The notes beneath the pieces are model-generated. The model saw only the letters and a program-made list of their open reading frames with translations. It did no database searches and was not told where the DNA came from. The position numbers and the translations under genes were made by a program. A stretch of 64,000 nt of DNA from Synaphobranchus kaupii (Eukaryota > Chordata > Actinopteri > Anguilliformes > Synaphobranchidae), in assembly GCA_029718625.1 (NCBI GenBank), contig CM056377.1, positions 99,440,998-99,504,997 on the forward strand. Reading direction: 5' to 3'. Numbering within the stretch: the stretch's first letter is position 1; each line of letters begins with the position of its first letter. Positions 1-11,892 of the stretch are shown here, one piece after another.

Positions 1-525
1 TGTTTCCAGAAATGGATGCACATCCCCCCAGCAACTGACTGCCTGACACCCTCCATGCCAAACAAATATTCTAAATCCTTCCTTCATAAACTCACATAAA
101 CATACCCCCCCCCCCACAAACCTCCATATACCCTTTCTGAAGTTGCTGACATCCACAGTCCCCCAGATGGATCTCTGTCCCTCTGTGCATGATACCTTTC
201 TAAGCCTTCACCCTCTTCACTCACTCTCCTCACCCTTTGCTCCCACCTTTTCACTCCATTTTCCCTACCTTCTCACTCTAATACTGACATATTTCTACTC
301 CCGCTTCTATTTTTTTTAAAACCCCTTGAAAATGGACTATCCCTTTAACAGCCAACTGTCATAACTGTCCTTCAGCAAGCTAACTGGTCTCCCAGCAGTC
401 CTCACAGCCTGCAACTGTCACTATCCATCTCCATGTACACATTATGAAACACCATCTGATGGCCTCACAGGGCGCTCGGCTCTGCTGCACACGCCTCAAC
501 TTGAGAAGGGACTGGGGGAACTCAC
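1..525 (-). other. intron downstream of the PDE4B-like exon
   Basis: This begins with the donor GTGAGT complementary to positions 520-525 and runs off the left edge. No further coding block or repeat with clear ends was seen. There is a short C tract near 107-116. Frames that cross 380-907 on either strand continue through the splice sites and are not genes. Confidence 0.6.
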
Positions 526-761
526 CACTCGGGTTCAACGGGCGTGATGTCGATACGAGGCGTGATGAAGGGCAGCGTAGTGGGCCGGGGGAGGGCCTCA
601 TCGTCGGGGGTGCGCGACCTCTCCGCCTGTCTCCACGACAGGGGGGGAAGCTGCAGGTTCCCAGAGAAACGCCGGCGTCCGCGGCGCAGGTCCACGCCGA
701 GTGTGCAGGCGGGGGAGGTGAAGGACTCACTGAGGACACAGTCTGGAGGGTCCTTGCTATC
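526..761 (-). CDS. pde4b: PDE4B-type cAMP phosphodiesterase, long-isoform (PDE4B1-like) N-terminal coding exon
   Basis: PDE4B hydrolyses cAMP; this exon would encode part of the regulatory N-terminus upstream of UCR1, not the catalytic domain. Read on the minus strand it gives 78 residues starting DSKDPPDC, with the landmark blocks TLGVDLRRGRR, GNLQLPPLS, ERSRTP, RPTTLP and ITPVEPE. Human PDE4B1, from memory, has the same blocks in the same order (TLGIDLWRGRR, GNLQLPPLS, ERARTP, RPTTLP). A pyrimidine-rich tract ending in CAG precedes the exon (acceptor AG at 762-763) and GTGAGT follows it (from 525 downward). The exon starts in phase 0 and ends after TG of a codon, which fits a split Cys codon before the family's next exon (C-F-D-V-E-N). 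The upstream exon with the start codon was not found, and all downstream exons lie left of the window. The match is by eye; another PDE4 paralogue is less likely because this exon type is characteristic of PDE4B1. Confidence 0.85.
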
Positions 762-2904
762 CTGAGGGGGGGGAGAGCAGCAGCGTTTACATGACTGCGC
801 CCCATGCACTGTACCCGTGACTGAACACAGAGTGTGGTAGGCCTAAACAACCAGTGAAATAATTTTTTTTTCCATTTCTTGCAGTGACTAGAATTACTGG
901 GAGTCAAAGGTCAAAAACTCGCACTCTCAAACCACACTCAAACCATTTTGAAATCACCTTACACGGACGCCTTTCACTTCACCTCTTTCCCCCACGTGCC
1001 GCTATTATTCCATATTAAATTAACCCAATCATAATTTAGCATGGGAAAATAACGGGTATGTCCATAATTCATTTTCAAGATTTTTTTATATAGCCGCAGC
1101 GATTCACATGGCAGCTTAGAGGCACTCCCAAGGAACTGAGGCTCTGCACCTTTAGTAAAATTTTGACAACAATTGAGAATGAGGCTGACAATCACAAAAG
1201 ACCGGTGTGTGGCTATCAGGATCATGTCATTTGTGCATGTTGTACCTGAGTTTTAGCAAAATGTGACATCTCACAGTTTTCCTGATGACCCTGAATTGTA
1301 AGAATTGTGGCTTGTCACCATGAACTATGCCAGAGATACAATGACAGATTATCTGATAAACAAAAGTATAAAGGTATAAAGTGAACCCTCTGCAATAGGC
1401 GTTTACACAGATAATCCACAGGCAAAGAGACAGAGACAGAATTGTGTGTGAAGTGATGCTTTTCAGCAGTGGGATCAAAAGGTAGGTATATGCCCCGGTA
1501 GATAAACAGACATTCATTGGGGAAGTGCATTACTTGGACAATTACTGCATTATTGGCTTCAAAATAAGTTAAAATTGGCAGTTGCAAGATGATTTAAGTA
1601 TGTAGTTTTGAGCTAGATATGTGCTGCCCTTTTGATTCCACGGTATTAACTTTATCTCACGGCTGAGTTCATATCTGCCCTCCTTGTGATTTTAATTTTT
1701 TCTTTATTCAGATGAGGGGAAGCAGAGAGGTTTGCAGATTGACATCACAGCACAGAAAGTGTCACACTAAAGGATTCATATATGGGCTGAGAGTAGGCCA
1801 CCTTATGGACAGTGCCACAGATTCACCCCATTGGCAACATATTTGGGGGGGGGGGGGGGGGGACCGTATCTGGGTGAGTCGATAACCCTCAATGCAAGAT
1901 GCAAGTAGAAATTTGTAAACATTTTTACTTTTGGCAGACTATCCCTTTATGCCTACACTGTCCACTAGAGGGCATTCTAATCCTTCACAAATGTTTCCCA
2001 ATTCAAATGGTAGTTCAGCATTGTACTGTACCTTATAAAAGACAGGAACAGCCTGGTCTCAATAATGAAACTATGTGGGTCAAACTGACGTGTTTGCGTT
2101 GCACATTGTCTTCAATGTTCTTCTGACTCAAGACAGATGCTGTTTACTGTGGAAATGCCCAATCTAATTTTGGGATATTGCTATTCGATGATATTACTGC
2201 TTATATCACTTCTATATCTTTTTAGTACATATTTATATTTTCACATGTATTCTTGTTTTCTCTCATGAGAAGAAAAACCATTTATGATTTGCTATGAATG
2301 TAGAATACCCTATCAACAAGACGGGATTTGCTATTGCTGGCTCAATTCCCAGTCTGCATTACATACAACTCTTTTTGGTGTAAAGTCTGTAAACTGGGGG
2401 CGATGTCTTATCCAAGTAAGCAAAGACAATGGGCCATTCCCTTGAATATACCAATGGCCTGAACAAAAACTGTTTGTTCAATCTGTTTGTTGTGCCTGCA
2501 TCTTGCTGTAGCTGCATCACTGTGGCCTTGAGTTTATAGTGGGCTATAAACTCAGGACTGGATGGACAACCCCAAAATCATAAATAGTGTATGTAACAGA
2601 CTGTTATTATTTTGTTGATGAAATATGATGCCAACAACATGGTTATATATGGGTTAATCACAGAAATGCTCATAATGTTGTAAACAGTGGTAACATTAGC
2701 AAACATTAAAGGCATGCTGGAACATGCCCTTTGAAAGCATGGCAGCAACCCATATGCAATTTTAAAGCCTTCAGAAGATTTCTACTGTATTTAAAAGGGG
2801 AAAGTACTTTCAACAGAAAGCAAAATAATGGCTGTGCATGGCTCTGCTTTTCTAAGAAGCCTTTCAAAAGATAAATAATGAGTTCATCCTTCATCTAATA
2901 AGGA
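762..2904. other. non-coding stretch, start of the large upstream intron
   Basis: AT-rich sequence with no exon recognised. The polypyrimidine tract and AG acceptor of the PDE4B-like exon occupy about 762-785. A pure G run lies at about 1843-1862. Short frames here lack homology and splice context. Confidence 0.5.
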
Positions 2905-3070
2905 GTTCATGTATTATACTGGAATCTATCATCAGAGATAAACTGGAATTATTTCTTGAAAACATCTTAAGAGATAGCCAACGTGGTTTTCGCAGGGGAA
3001 GGTCATGCCAGACAAACCTTTTGGCATTCTTTGTGTTTTGATTGTAACAAGGCTTATGATATTATATTCC
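2905..3070 (+). pseudogene. CR1-clade LINE reverse transcriptase fragment
   Basis: A short plus-strand stretch reads ILRDSQRGFRRGRSCQTNLLAF around 2965-3035. This matches the conserved block of CR1-type reverse transcriptases (family pattern xxQxGFrxGxSCxTNLvaF) that precedes the AYD/AFD motif. It ends soon after a segment reading KAYDIIFL near 3048-3070. Stops and frame changes make it dead. The terminal 25 bp closely resemble the start of the CR1 copy at 11.89 kb. Confidence 0.65.
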
Positions 3071-3642
3071 TAGCACAACACCCAAGGTTGTGAAGACAGC
3101 ATACTGTTCACAAGACAGAGCCACACAGTGATGAGCAGAGAACAGTTAAAAAAAATGACAGAGACATGTGAGGTTAAGACAGTGATGCACTCTCCTACAC
3201 TGAAAATGTATTTTTTTGCTAAAGTTAAAAATTTTAAGAAAAATGTTCCATTAGAAACTTCCCTCCAAAAAATTCATGAAATCAATGAACAAAACCTTTG
3301 TTTTACTAGAACACAAGTTGCCATATCCTGTTGCCAAGGCATGATGTCAATGCTTTGTTGTTCATTATAGAACAGAAATCTCTAAATTATTATTTTCAAA
3401 AATACCAAATCAGATTATAATTACAAGTCTATTCATTCATTGCTAATGTATTACTATTTTTGCATCATTAATGTGATTCAAATATGAGACCAATACGAAA
3501 CAAATAATTTTCATGGCAATAAAGGATATGTGAGCAGAGGTAGAGAGAGATGAGCAGATTGTGGGAAAGCAGACAGAGAGGATAATAGGGGAGAAGTTGG
3601 GGAACAGCACAGTAGAGATGATGGAGCATAGAGCAGTGAAAG

Positions 3643-3645
<3 letters not shown>
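3071..3645. other. non-coding stretch without recognised feature
   Basis: AT-rich sequence between the CR1 fragment and the (GA)n tract. An 80-codon frame at 3128-3370 shows no recognisable domain. Confidence 0.5.

Positions 3646-3689
<44 letters not shown>
3646..3689. repeat. (GA)n microsatellite
   Basis: An almost pure run of about 22 GA dinucleotides. The Arg/Glu and Leu/Ser frames over it are repeat translations. Confidence 0.95.
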
Positions 3690-3691
<2 letters not shown>

Positions 3692-3821
3692 GCGTCGTTC
3701 CCTGAATAAAGCCATCCTGTGGGACTGGAGGAGTGTGTGTGCACATGCGTGGGCTCTGTCTTATGCTGGGAAGAAAGCAATGGGTTCAGAATACAGCCTC
3801 CTGGCAAGATAAAGAGAAAAC

Positions 3822-3951
3822 ACACACAAACGCACACACACACACGCCCGCGCGCACGGACAGATGCACACAGACAAGCGCGCGCGCGCACACACACACA
3901 CACGCACACATACATACATACGCACACACAGACACACAGGCACACACACAC
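3822..3951. repeat. imperfect (CA)n / (CG)n microsatellite
   Basis: Interrupted CA repeats with ATAC and GCGC variants, including an alternating purine-pyrimidine block near 3876-3900 that could favour Z-DNA. Open frames in all phases here are low-complexity artefacts. Confidence 0.95.
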
Positions 3952-5810
3952 AGTGTGGATCTGGATGTGGGCAACTGAAACAGGTTGTGTGTGACACCGA
4001 TAGCTCTTATAAGAGCAAAACAAGACCTAAAGGCAATAAAGTAATGCAGAACAGAAAAAGAAAGGCGCCCTTATAAATCATTTAGCTACAAGATGCATCT
4101 CTCCCTCCCTCTCCAAAGCAGCTTTAAGCAGAACATGGACAGATGTGGGATCACCTGGCGAATGCTTCTGCATCCTGGCATCGTTCGGTTTCACCTTTGT
4201 TGAAATTGCACTTTAAAATAAACGCTGCTCGGTTAATAAACAGCTGTATGGTGCATATTATAACATAACCCAGAGTGTGTGGTATACAGTATATAGCAGA
4301 GGGTATGCATGGTTCATGCGCCTGGGGATACACCCGTGTGCCTTGTGTAACTTCTGTAAGATACGGCGCAGGGCTGACCTGTGGGGTTGAAGAGCATTGC
4401 TGATGAGCTTGGCTCAAGGCAGAGGCAAGGCAGTGCCCCCACCCCCCACAGAGGACAGGAAGTGATGCACTGCTCTCCCAGCCAAACATCCAGACAGACC
4501 AGAGGAACAAAGTGTAGTGAGCTTCCTCTCCGATAGCACCGATATTAAATTAATCCCTCATCATTATGTTCTGCCGGTATGCTCCCCAAAAGGCACTCAC
4601 CCGTAAAAGCCGTAATGCGCGATGCACCTTAATCCATTAGCGCAGTTCGGCTGCTCCCGCCACCCCCCACCCAAAGGAAGCGCACAGATCTACTGTACTT
4701 CCACACTGCCTGAGTACAGGTTCAGCTCATTCCATTTCGCAACTGGCATAATGTGATTTTCAGCAGCGTTTCCATCAAAATTTTTTACCTGGAGTAAAGT
4801 CCCTGTGAGACAGGTTTACCTGAGGTTTCTCCCCTAAACATCTCGAGTGGCACATTGTACAGTCCCTCTACAGTGTTATTGTACAAGTAGATTCCTGAGC
4901 GCGCCAGTGCTCGCTGTGGGGAGAGGGGTCCTGTGGGGCGAGGCGTAATTGGTCGCCTGGAGATGTAAGGTTCTTTTTTCTGAAGGGTGTCCCCCGTCTC
5001 ACCCTCTGGCCATTCAGGCCTCTGTGGTCTGCCAGCGGCAACAGCAGGGGTCGCGCGGCACTCCCACACAGTAATGGCACAGCTGCGCTGCCGATTTCAC
5101 ACAGAAAATAAGCGGTGGCTGGCCACACGTTTCAGAAAAGACGCACGTGCTAGCCTGCACCCCGCCGAGCAGACCGAAGACGTTCCAATTGCCTGCAGTT
5201 AAGATTGGCCATTCTAAACGTTAAAAAAAAGCACACGAATTATGTGCGTGACCATGGAACTCGTGGGTTGTTGAAAAGTATTTCCAAGCTGACTCGGCTC
5301 TGCGCTTTCTTTTTAAAATTTGAGCAGCTGTATCGGTTTGCCACATTAAAGAGGTGATGGTTGCTCCATGTGACAGAGGAGACTGTTCTGTAAAAACAAA
5401 AACTAGACCAGACCATACTTCATGTTACATATGTCCTGTGTTAACCTGGGAAACTTCTCAGTTATGTTCATCCTTCCTCAAATAAAAATTCTAATGCCAG
5501 TCGTAACACTTCTGAGTTCTAACTGAAGCAAAAATGTCCTGAGGAACCCACATGACCCTGAGACTGGTTTCTGCGCACCTGTTGCTAATCTGTAGCTCCA
5601 GCTCTGAGGCTCTGTAGGGAATCAGAGACTCAATAAGGCCTGTTGAATGAGGGCACTTCTTTATGCACACCCGAGAACACAAACAATTCAGACAGCACCT
5701 TCCCACAGCAGCTCTTTCCAATCAACATCTGTTTGTCTCCGGCTTTGTCCAGCCCAGAGACTGAGGGATGACTAGCTTGTGAGTAATGGAACAAGGAGGC
5801 AGGAAATTAA
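3952..5810. other. non-coding stretch with a CpG-richer patch
   Basis: No exon or transposon ends recognised. The part at about 4880-5200 has visibly more CG dinucleotides (GCGCGCC, GTCGCGCGGC) than its surroundings. Frames through it are not recognisable proteins. Confidence 0.45.
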
Positions 5811-5870
5811 GGTGTGTGTGCGTTTGTGTGTGTGTGTGTCTCTGTTTGTCTGTGTGTGCCTGTGTGTTTG
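5811..5870. repeat. imperfect (GT)n microsatellite
   Basis: Interrupted GT repeats with TTTGT and TCTG variants over about 60 bases. Confidence 0.9.
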
Positions 5871-6869
5871 TGCTCACTCATCCTTGAAGGCAGAGACAAA
5901 GCACTCTCAGTCCTCTCTGTTGCTGCATTACAGGAAGCTGTGCAAGATGTACAGCTCTGACCAGGTTTCACCACTAGATGAAACAGCACAGCCCATTCAT
6001 GCAATGGAGCTGCTTCTTCAATGCAGCTTCCCTTCACCGTCACTCTCTTTAAAGGCCGATTTTCTGAGGAAATCTCATTTATCTGATTTATATACCCAGG
6101 CAGCAGAGTGATGAATGCAACCTTCAAACCTAATTGCATTCAGCAGCGGATCGCGCCTCAGTTTGCACCTGTGGCTATGCCACCGCCAGGCCTCTTTCCA
6201 ATCAACCAATAAAATACAGTTTTAATCCACTTTATACTGGCTTTTAACATTTATCATTTATTGATTACTTATCCAATAACAATCAAGTCAGTCCAGAAGA
6301 AAAAAGTCACAAACACTGGTTTAGGATGAGTGTAGGGCAATTTGGGCAAACATCAAATGATGTCACCCTCTGACTGTGATCCAAGTGTTTCATAAGTCTT
6401 ATCAAGCTGGACGATGGAAGTGTGAAAACCAAATGCCCAATCATATCTGGTTTTTAATGTAATTCCTGCTTAAAAAATTGATTGAAACAGTGTAAACAAC
6501 AAGCAGGCCATACAACTGAACTGCCCCAGAGGATTGCTCTGTGCAACAGCATATCCGATAACGCAACTGTGCCTAGGGAGAATTGAGAAAGAGCTACACT
6601 GAAGGTCCGCAATGTGTGACTTCCTCAATTTAACTGATAACTGATTTAAAGAATAATGGGATTCTTTGAGCGGTCAAAGCTGTCAGCAGCTTGTAATCTG
6701 CCCACATAAGGGATTACCCAGGTGATGTCCCTGGAAGTAAATGAAAGCCTAGCATGACACTACAGGACAAATCATTTTCGCGGTAATCCCTGAATAATTC
6801 CAACTCTATACAATTCGGCCTATTGCTCACTGAACTGTTAAGGTCCCAGTATAATGTATAATATGCATG
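5871..6869. other. non-coding stretch without recognised feature
   Basis: No coding, RNA or repeat feature could be supported in this kilobase. Confidence 0.5.
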
Positions 6870-6877
6870 CTTTAAAT

Positions 6878-7067
6878 CAGGTGTCCTCAATCATATCCAG
6901 TAAGGGCTGGTGTGGGTGCAGACTTTTGTTCCAACCAAGCAGTCCTTAGCAAAGGTCCTTAGCAAAGGCTCTCGTGGTTGATTAGTAGAATCAGGTGTGT
7001 AACTGCTTGGTTGGAACAAAAACCTGCACCCACACCAGCCCTTTCTGAATAACATTGAGGACCCCTA
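6878..7067. mobile_element. palindromic hAT-type MITE, complete
   Basis: A 190-bp element whose two halves are inverted copies. The left arm carries GGGCTGGTGTGGGTGCAG and TTGTTCCAACCAAGCAGT; the right arm carries their complements. The ends are CAGGTGTCCTCAA and TTGAGGACCCCTA. It is flanked by the 8-bp direct repeat CTTTAAAT / GTTTAAAT (7 of 8 identical, 6870-6877 and 7068-7075), the duplication size of hAT insertions. A short repeat, two copies of CCTTAGCAAAGG, lies at the centre. It has no coding capacity. A second partial copy lies at 60.8 kb. Confidence 0.85.
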
Positions 7068-7075
7068 GTTTAAAT

Positions 7076-8614
7076 GGTCTGTCTACTGGCGGATCTCCCA
7101 TGCCACAGAGCGCACGTTTACTTTGTGTTCGCCCAGGTCATCACGAGTCTTCTCAGACAAACAGATGGGGTACAGGGTCATAAGGTCGGGAGGGGGAGGC
7201 CAGATCTGTTCAAGGCGACCCAGGTTTGGGGCCTCGAGGTCCGTGAGCATCTGCCCAATCATAACAAAATAAGAAAGTTGTGGTTACTATGGCAACTGCA
7301 TCAGGCTGCGTCACCATATATTTCAAAAGAGGGGGAGCGGAGCACTGTGGTCTAACGGTAACTAATAAACAGGAACAACCCCTCAGCCCCTTCTGCCTGC
7401 TATGCATGAGATGCATATTTCCACCCCCTGTTGTAGGAGTAGGGGGGGGGGGGGATTTTTACCCAGAAGCAATGCTGGTAAGATGAGAGGTTGCAGAGGA
7501 ACAGGGAGCTAAGAAATCTATGCAGTCAGACTGACACACATAAAAAGTGTCAGAAGGTGCTGCCCAGGTAACACACATCCATCCTACCAAAGAGTCGCTT
7601 GAGGACAAGGAGGGAGTGCATGCGGCATACGTGTGTCGACTAATGATTGCATCTCCATCAGCCAAGCCAGTATTGATGCAGCCAGATAAAAAGAAGAAAG
7701 CTATTTTGTGGCACCTAAGTCCCCTGTTTTCCGCTCTGCGAATTGGATTAAAATTGCGAGTGTTCCGTGTGTTGCTCGTCGGCACAGAGCAGACCCCCGG
7801 ACATGACCGGAATTGATAATAGGCCATCATCCTGCACAGCCTACGTGGAGCAGCAGGACTTTATTTAATCACGCCCGTCTCTGACCGGCTGCCGTACACT
7901 TCTGCTCCACTTAAACCCAATCAGATAATAATGCTCCCCCGTTCCCCTAATTTCTGTTGTCCCCAATTCAGATCGCTTGCCGCCTGCGCGCTTCAGCTAA
8001 TCCCACAAAGACTGGCAGAAAGCCTCTTTCAACACAGTCAAAATGTTTTGGGGGTGACTGCAATACTTTTTGCATCTGCTTCTCTGTGTTCTATTTGTCA
8101 ATCCAACAAAGGATGAATAATTCATAACGTGAATAAATTGAGCTGACCCAAGTGGCAGATTCAGCCATGTGCAGAGTATAGAATATGAGGGGGAGGATTG
8201 AGAGTAGGAGCGTACCCTCTCTCTCTTTCTCTTTCTCTCATCTCTCTCTCTGACTAATTCCAGGGCTCTGTCAGGAGACACCCACAACGCCAGTTCTGAT
8301 TGTCTCTCAGTGGCAATATAGATGCAGGCCTCACACAATTGGAGAGAGACGAGGCAGAGACGGTAAATCACTTTTAGTTCAGTGTCACACATTCGGTGGG
8401 CTTTCCTGCCGCTGCCAAACCTCGTCGGGTCCCTGTTAACAGCGGTGATGACGGGCCTTTGTGGGCACCTGTGAGTAGGCAGGCCTGAGAAGTATTTGGC
8501 TTGTGGGTGATGGATGCCATGTTATGAAGCGGAGAGTGGGACTGAACCTGAGTGCACCCGTGTGGACAGAGATGAGGGCTGAAAAAGGAGGGGGGCTGAG
8601 AGAGAGACAAAGTG
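7076..8614. other. non-coding stretch without recognised feature
   Basis: It contains a G run at about 7441-7454 and a short CT-rich patch at 8217-8250. The longest frames (120-130 codons on the minus strand) have no recognised domains or splice structure. Confidence 0.45.
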
Positions 8615-9235
8615 TTCAGGAAGCTGTTAGACATGTGGGGCTGAAACAGAGAGGCATACAGGAAGCCCAGGGAAATGTGGGGCTAGAGACAGAGAGGCAC
8701 ACAGGAAGCTGAGGGAGATGGTGGGGTAGAGACAGCGAGGCACACAGGAAGCTGAGGGAGATGGTGGGGTAGAGACAGAGAGGCACACAGGACGCTGAGG
8801 GAGATGGTGGGGTAGAGACAGAGAGGCACACAAGAAGCTGAGGGAGATGGTGGGGTAGAGACAGAGAGGCACACAGGAAGCTGAGGGAGATGGTGGGGTA
8901 GAGACAGAGAGGCACACGGGAAGCTGAGGGAGATGGTGGGGTAGAGACAGAGGGAAACACAGGAAGCTGAGGGAGATGGTGGGGTAGAGACAGAGAGGCA
9001 CACAGGAAGCTGAGGGAGATGGTGGGGTAGAGACAGAGGGAAACACAGGAAGCTGAGGGAGATGGTGGGGGTAGAGACAGAGAGGCACACAGGAAGCTGA
9101 GGGAGATGGTGGGGTAGAGACAGAGAGGCACACAGGAAGCTGAGGGAGATGGTGGGGTAGAGACAGAGAGGCACACAGGAAGCTGAGGGAGATGGTGGGG
9201 TAGAGACAGAGGGGAACACAGGAAGCTGAGGGAGA
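8615..9235. repeat. 43-bp minisatellite, about 14 copies
   Basis: Tandem copies of a 43-bp unit built around AAGCTGAGGGAGATGGTGGG followed by GTAGAGACAGAGAGGCACAC. The first two copies are degenerate, later ones nearly identical. Variants include a GGGAAACAC form in some units and a one-base insertion near 9068. Because 43 is not a multiple of three and the unit lacks stops on the minus strand, long Ser/Leu/Pro frames exist in all three minus frames; these are not genes. Confidence 0.95.
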
Positions 9236-9535
9236 ATGAGACTAAGGGGCCAAAACCGGGCTTCGCTGTTAAAGCGCACTTCCTGGTGTTGTTGAGAGCG
9301 TTGCTCTCTGGCGCCAGTGCAGTTGGCTCTAATATCGGTCTTTCGGGCTCATTTCTCAATGCAAGCCAATGGTATCAATTGCAGTCAAAATATTAAGTCA
9401 ATAAATCTTTCTTTCAATAATCTTTTTTAAAAATCTAGTCACTTCTGCAGGTTCAAAACATTTTTCACAAGGCCATGGAAAGTCGATGGGTGAAGTCACA
9501 GTCATTTTGTCCATATTTTTCAACAGTCTATGGTT

Positions 9536-9564
9536 GAAACAGAGAGGCACACAGGAAGCTGAGG
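9536..9564. repeat. detached partial copy of the 43-bp minisatellite unit
   Basis: About 29 bases (ACAGAGAGGCACACAGGAAG and following) repeat the minisatellite unit 300 bp beyond the array, with unrelated sequence between. Confidence 0.8.
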
Positions 9565-10714
9565 GTAAAGCATTCAGATACATGTTGAAAACTGTGAAGC
9601 TGACATAAGGCAGAAACTGCCATGGCTACTGTACAGAAATGCTTTGCCAATTAGTGATGTTTCTCTTGGCAGTCGTCATTTTCAGAGATGAGTCCATTGA
9701 GCACAGGGCTGTGAGTAAGGCACTTCGCTTAATTATATTGCCTGTACCTTAACACTGTTTGTCTGTGTGTGCATGATGAGCTTTAATGATGAGCTTTCAT
9801 ATCCTGTCTAAGTGAGGCGGAAAGAACACACTCAACATTGCGGATGGCGGTACTCACATCGTTGGGAGACACCGTCAGCACACTTCTGCTCTTCCTCATC
9901 TTTCTCCTGTCTTGCAGCAGCCAGCACGGCCAACACACCTGTTTTAGAACGAGAATAGAAAAGACTCACTTTCACTCAAGTGGCTTTTTTTGCACCCACA
10001 TAAGACTTTTGCCTAGGCTCTGGTTGGGTGATGCATTTCAGCGTTCCATTTCATGTAGCCTCTGAGTTTTGGCAGTTCGCGGCTGCATCAGGTATGATAT
10101 ACGATACCAAAAGAAAGCAGCTACACCACCTGGTGACAATGATAGTTATCGTGTTCAAACAATGATCTTTGGGGTTTATCGCCCAGCCTTAGTACTGAAA
10201 CAGTGTGAAGACAGCACTCTCTAAAACCACCTGATGGATTGCTGTGAGGACCAGGATCCATTCTCATTCTTCTCTAAATTGTCTGAAACAGTGCAGTCCT
10301 GTTTTATATTGTCCAATCAAAAGGCACCATTCACTTAGTGGTCAAAATGTCACCATTAATTATAAGTGGGTGTAGGACTTTCCAAAAAGGAAGGGCTGTA
10401 TTCTATCCCTTGCATTAACCCTATTTACCTATTTTGGCCACTGCTGACATTATATCCAATACCAATACTATGTGTTCCTTTACACTGAAAAATATGTGTT
10501 CTACAGAACTGTACCACAAAGAAATGATATCATAATGATACCTAATGCTGCATCCTAAAAGTCAACACCAGACTTTTTTTTCAATTAAATTCAATAGAAC
10601 TTTACTTATCCCACATGGGACATGGAGATAAACTCACGGGGGGAAAGTTGTGCTAATGCTTCAAAGCATCCTTTACAGCTAGAACTAAAGATTTCTTTTT
10701 TTACTAAAAAACAC
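9565..10714. other. non-coding stretch without recognised feature
   Basis: No exon, RNA gene or transposon ends could be supported here. Confidence 0.45.
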
Positions 10715-10824
10715 ACAATTATAATGGGTGTTCTTGAAGATATACCCCACTACAGATGTAGTGCTGACTACAATTATAATGGGTGTTCTTGAAGATATAC
10801 CCCACTACAGATACAGTGCTGACT
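10715..10824. repeat. 55-bp tandem duplication at the left end of a Tc1 element
   Basis: Two 55-bp units (10715-10769 and 10770-10824) differ at two positions. The last bases of each unit are the first bases of the Tc1 terminal repeat (AGTGCTGACT), so the duplication spans the host/element junction. Confidence 0.9.
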
Positions 10825-11836
10825 ACAATTATTGGCAACCCTGGAAAATATGAGCAAAAAAGGCTATACAAATGTGTCATTTATCAGCATAACCTCACAT
10901 CCAAAATGAGAAAAAAATCCCATCTTTAATTTAGGTAAATTAAAAAGAAAGAAAATATCAAATAATAAAATCTTTTTTAAAAACATGTCACAATTATTGG
11001 CAACGCTAGAACTAGTTATAAACAAAACCTAATTGAAGTATATTCCCATTTATATTTTACTTTTTTAAGAACACCTGAGTCATTCAGAACTATTATATGG
11101 TGATTCTCAACTTTCTCATTCACTGGGGTATGAATATGAGGTGGCACACATGCCTATCAACATGCCTAGCAACATGGGGAAGATCAGAGAACACACAAAT
11201 TAAAATAAAAGGAAACAAAAGGTTGTTGAACTTCATAAATCATTCAATGGCTCCAGAAAAAATAGCTTCATGTCTGAAACCACCTACTCCCACCATTAGG
11301 GCAATACAAGTTTAAAGCAAATGGAGCTGTGATGAACCTGCCTGGAAGAGGAAGCAAACCGTTGTTACAGTTGGAGAATTGCAAGTTGGCTGAATCCTAG
11401 GGTCACCAAGTCTCCAAAAATACAATTAAACACCACCTCTATGCCAACAAGCTATTTCGAAGGCTTGCCAGAAGAAAGCCTCTGCTGTCACACCCACAAA
11501 TTTCAACGCCTGGAGTTTTCTAAACATTACTGGAATTTAGATTGGAACCAGGTGCTATGGTCAGATGAGATGAAAACTGAGCTTTTTGGCAATAAATAAT
11601 AGTTACGCAGAAAAAAGCCTTATCCCTACTGTGAGGTATGATGGTGGATCTGTGATATTGTGGGGCTGTTTTCCCTCCAAAGGCCCTGGGAACCTTGTTA
11701 GATTACATGGCAGCCCCGGTTCTAGACTGCTGTGATTGGGGGTGCAGACAGAAATTTAGGGGGGGCACCTTTTTATTTAGGGCACTGTGTGTGCCATACA
11801 GTTCCCACGCTTTTTCCCCTCGTTTGCATATATTTG

Positions 11837-11862
11837 TGTGTGTGTGTGTGTGTGTGTGTGTA
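11837..11862. repeat. (TG)n microsatellite
   Basis: About 13 TG units just left of the CR1 fragment, within the hAT element. Confidence 0.9.
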
Positions 11863-11892
11863 TCCTTGCAACCACACGCACGTGTGTCTAGA

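Noticed and set aside
380..907. Long frames on both strands over the PDE4B-like exon
   Set aside because: They cross the splice sites or read the wrong frame; only the 526-761 minus-strand part has homology.
8616..9359. 247-codon Ser/Leu/Pro-rich minus-strand frame (and sister frames)
   Set aside because: It is the translation of the 43-bp minisatellite, and all three minus frames are open for the same reason.
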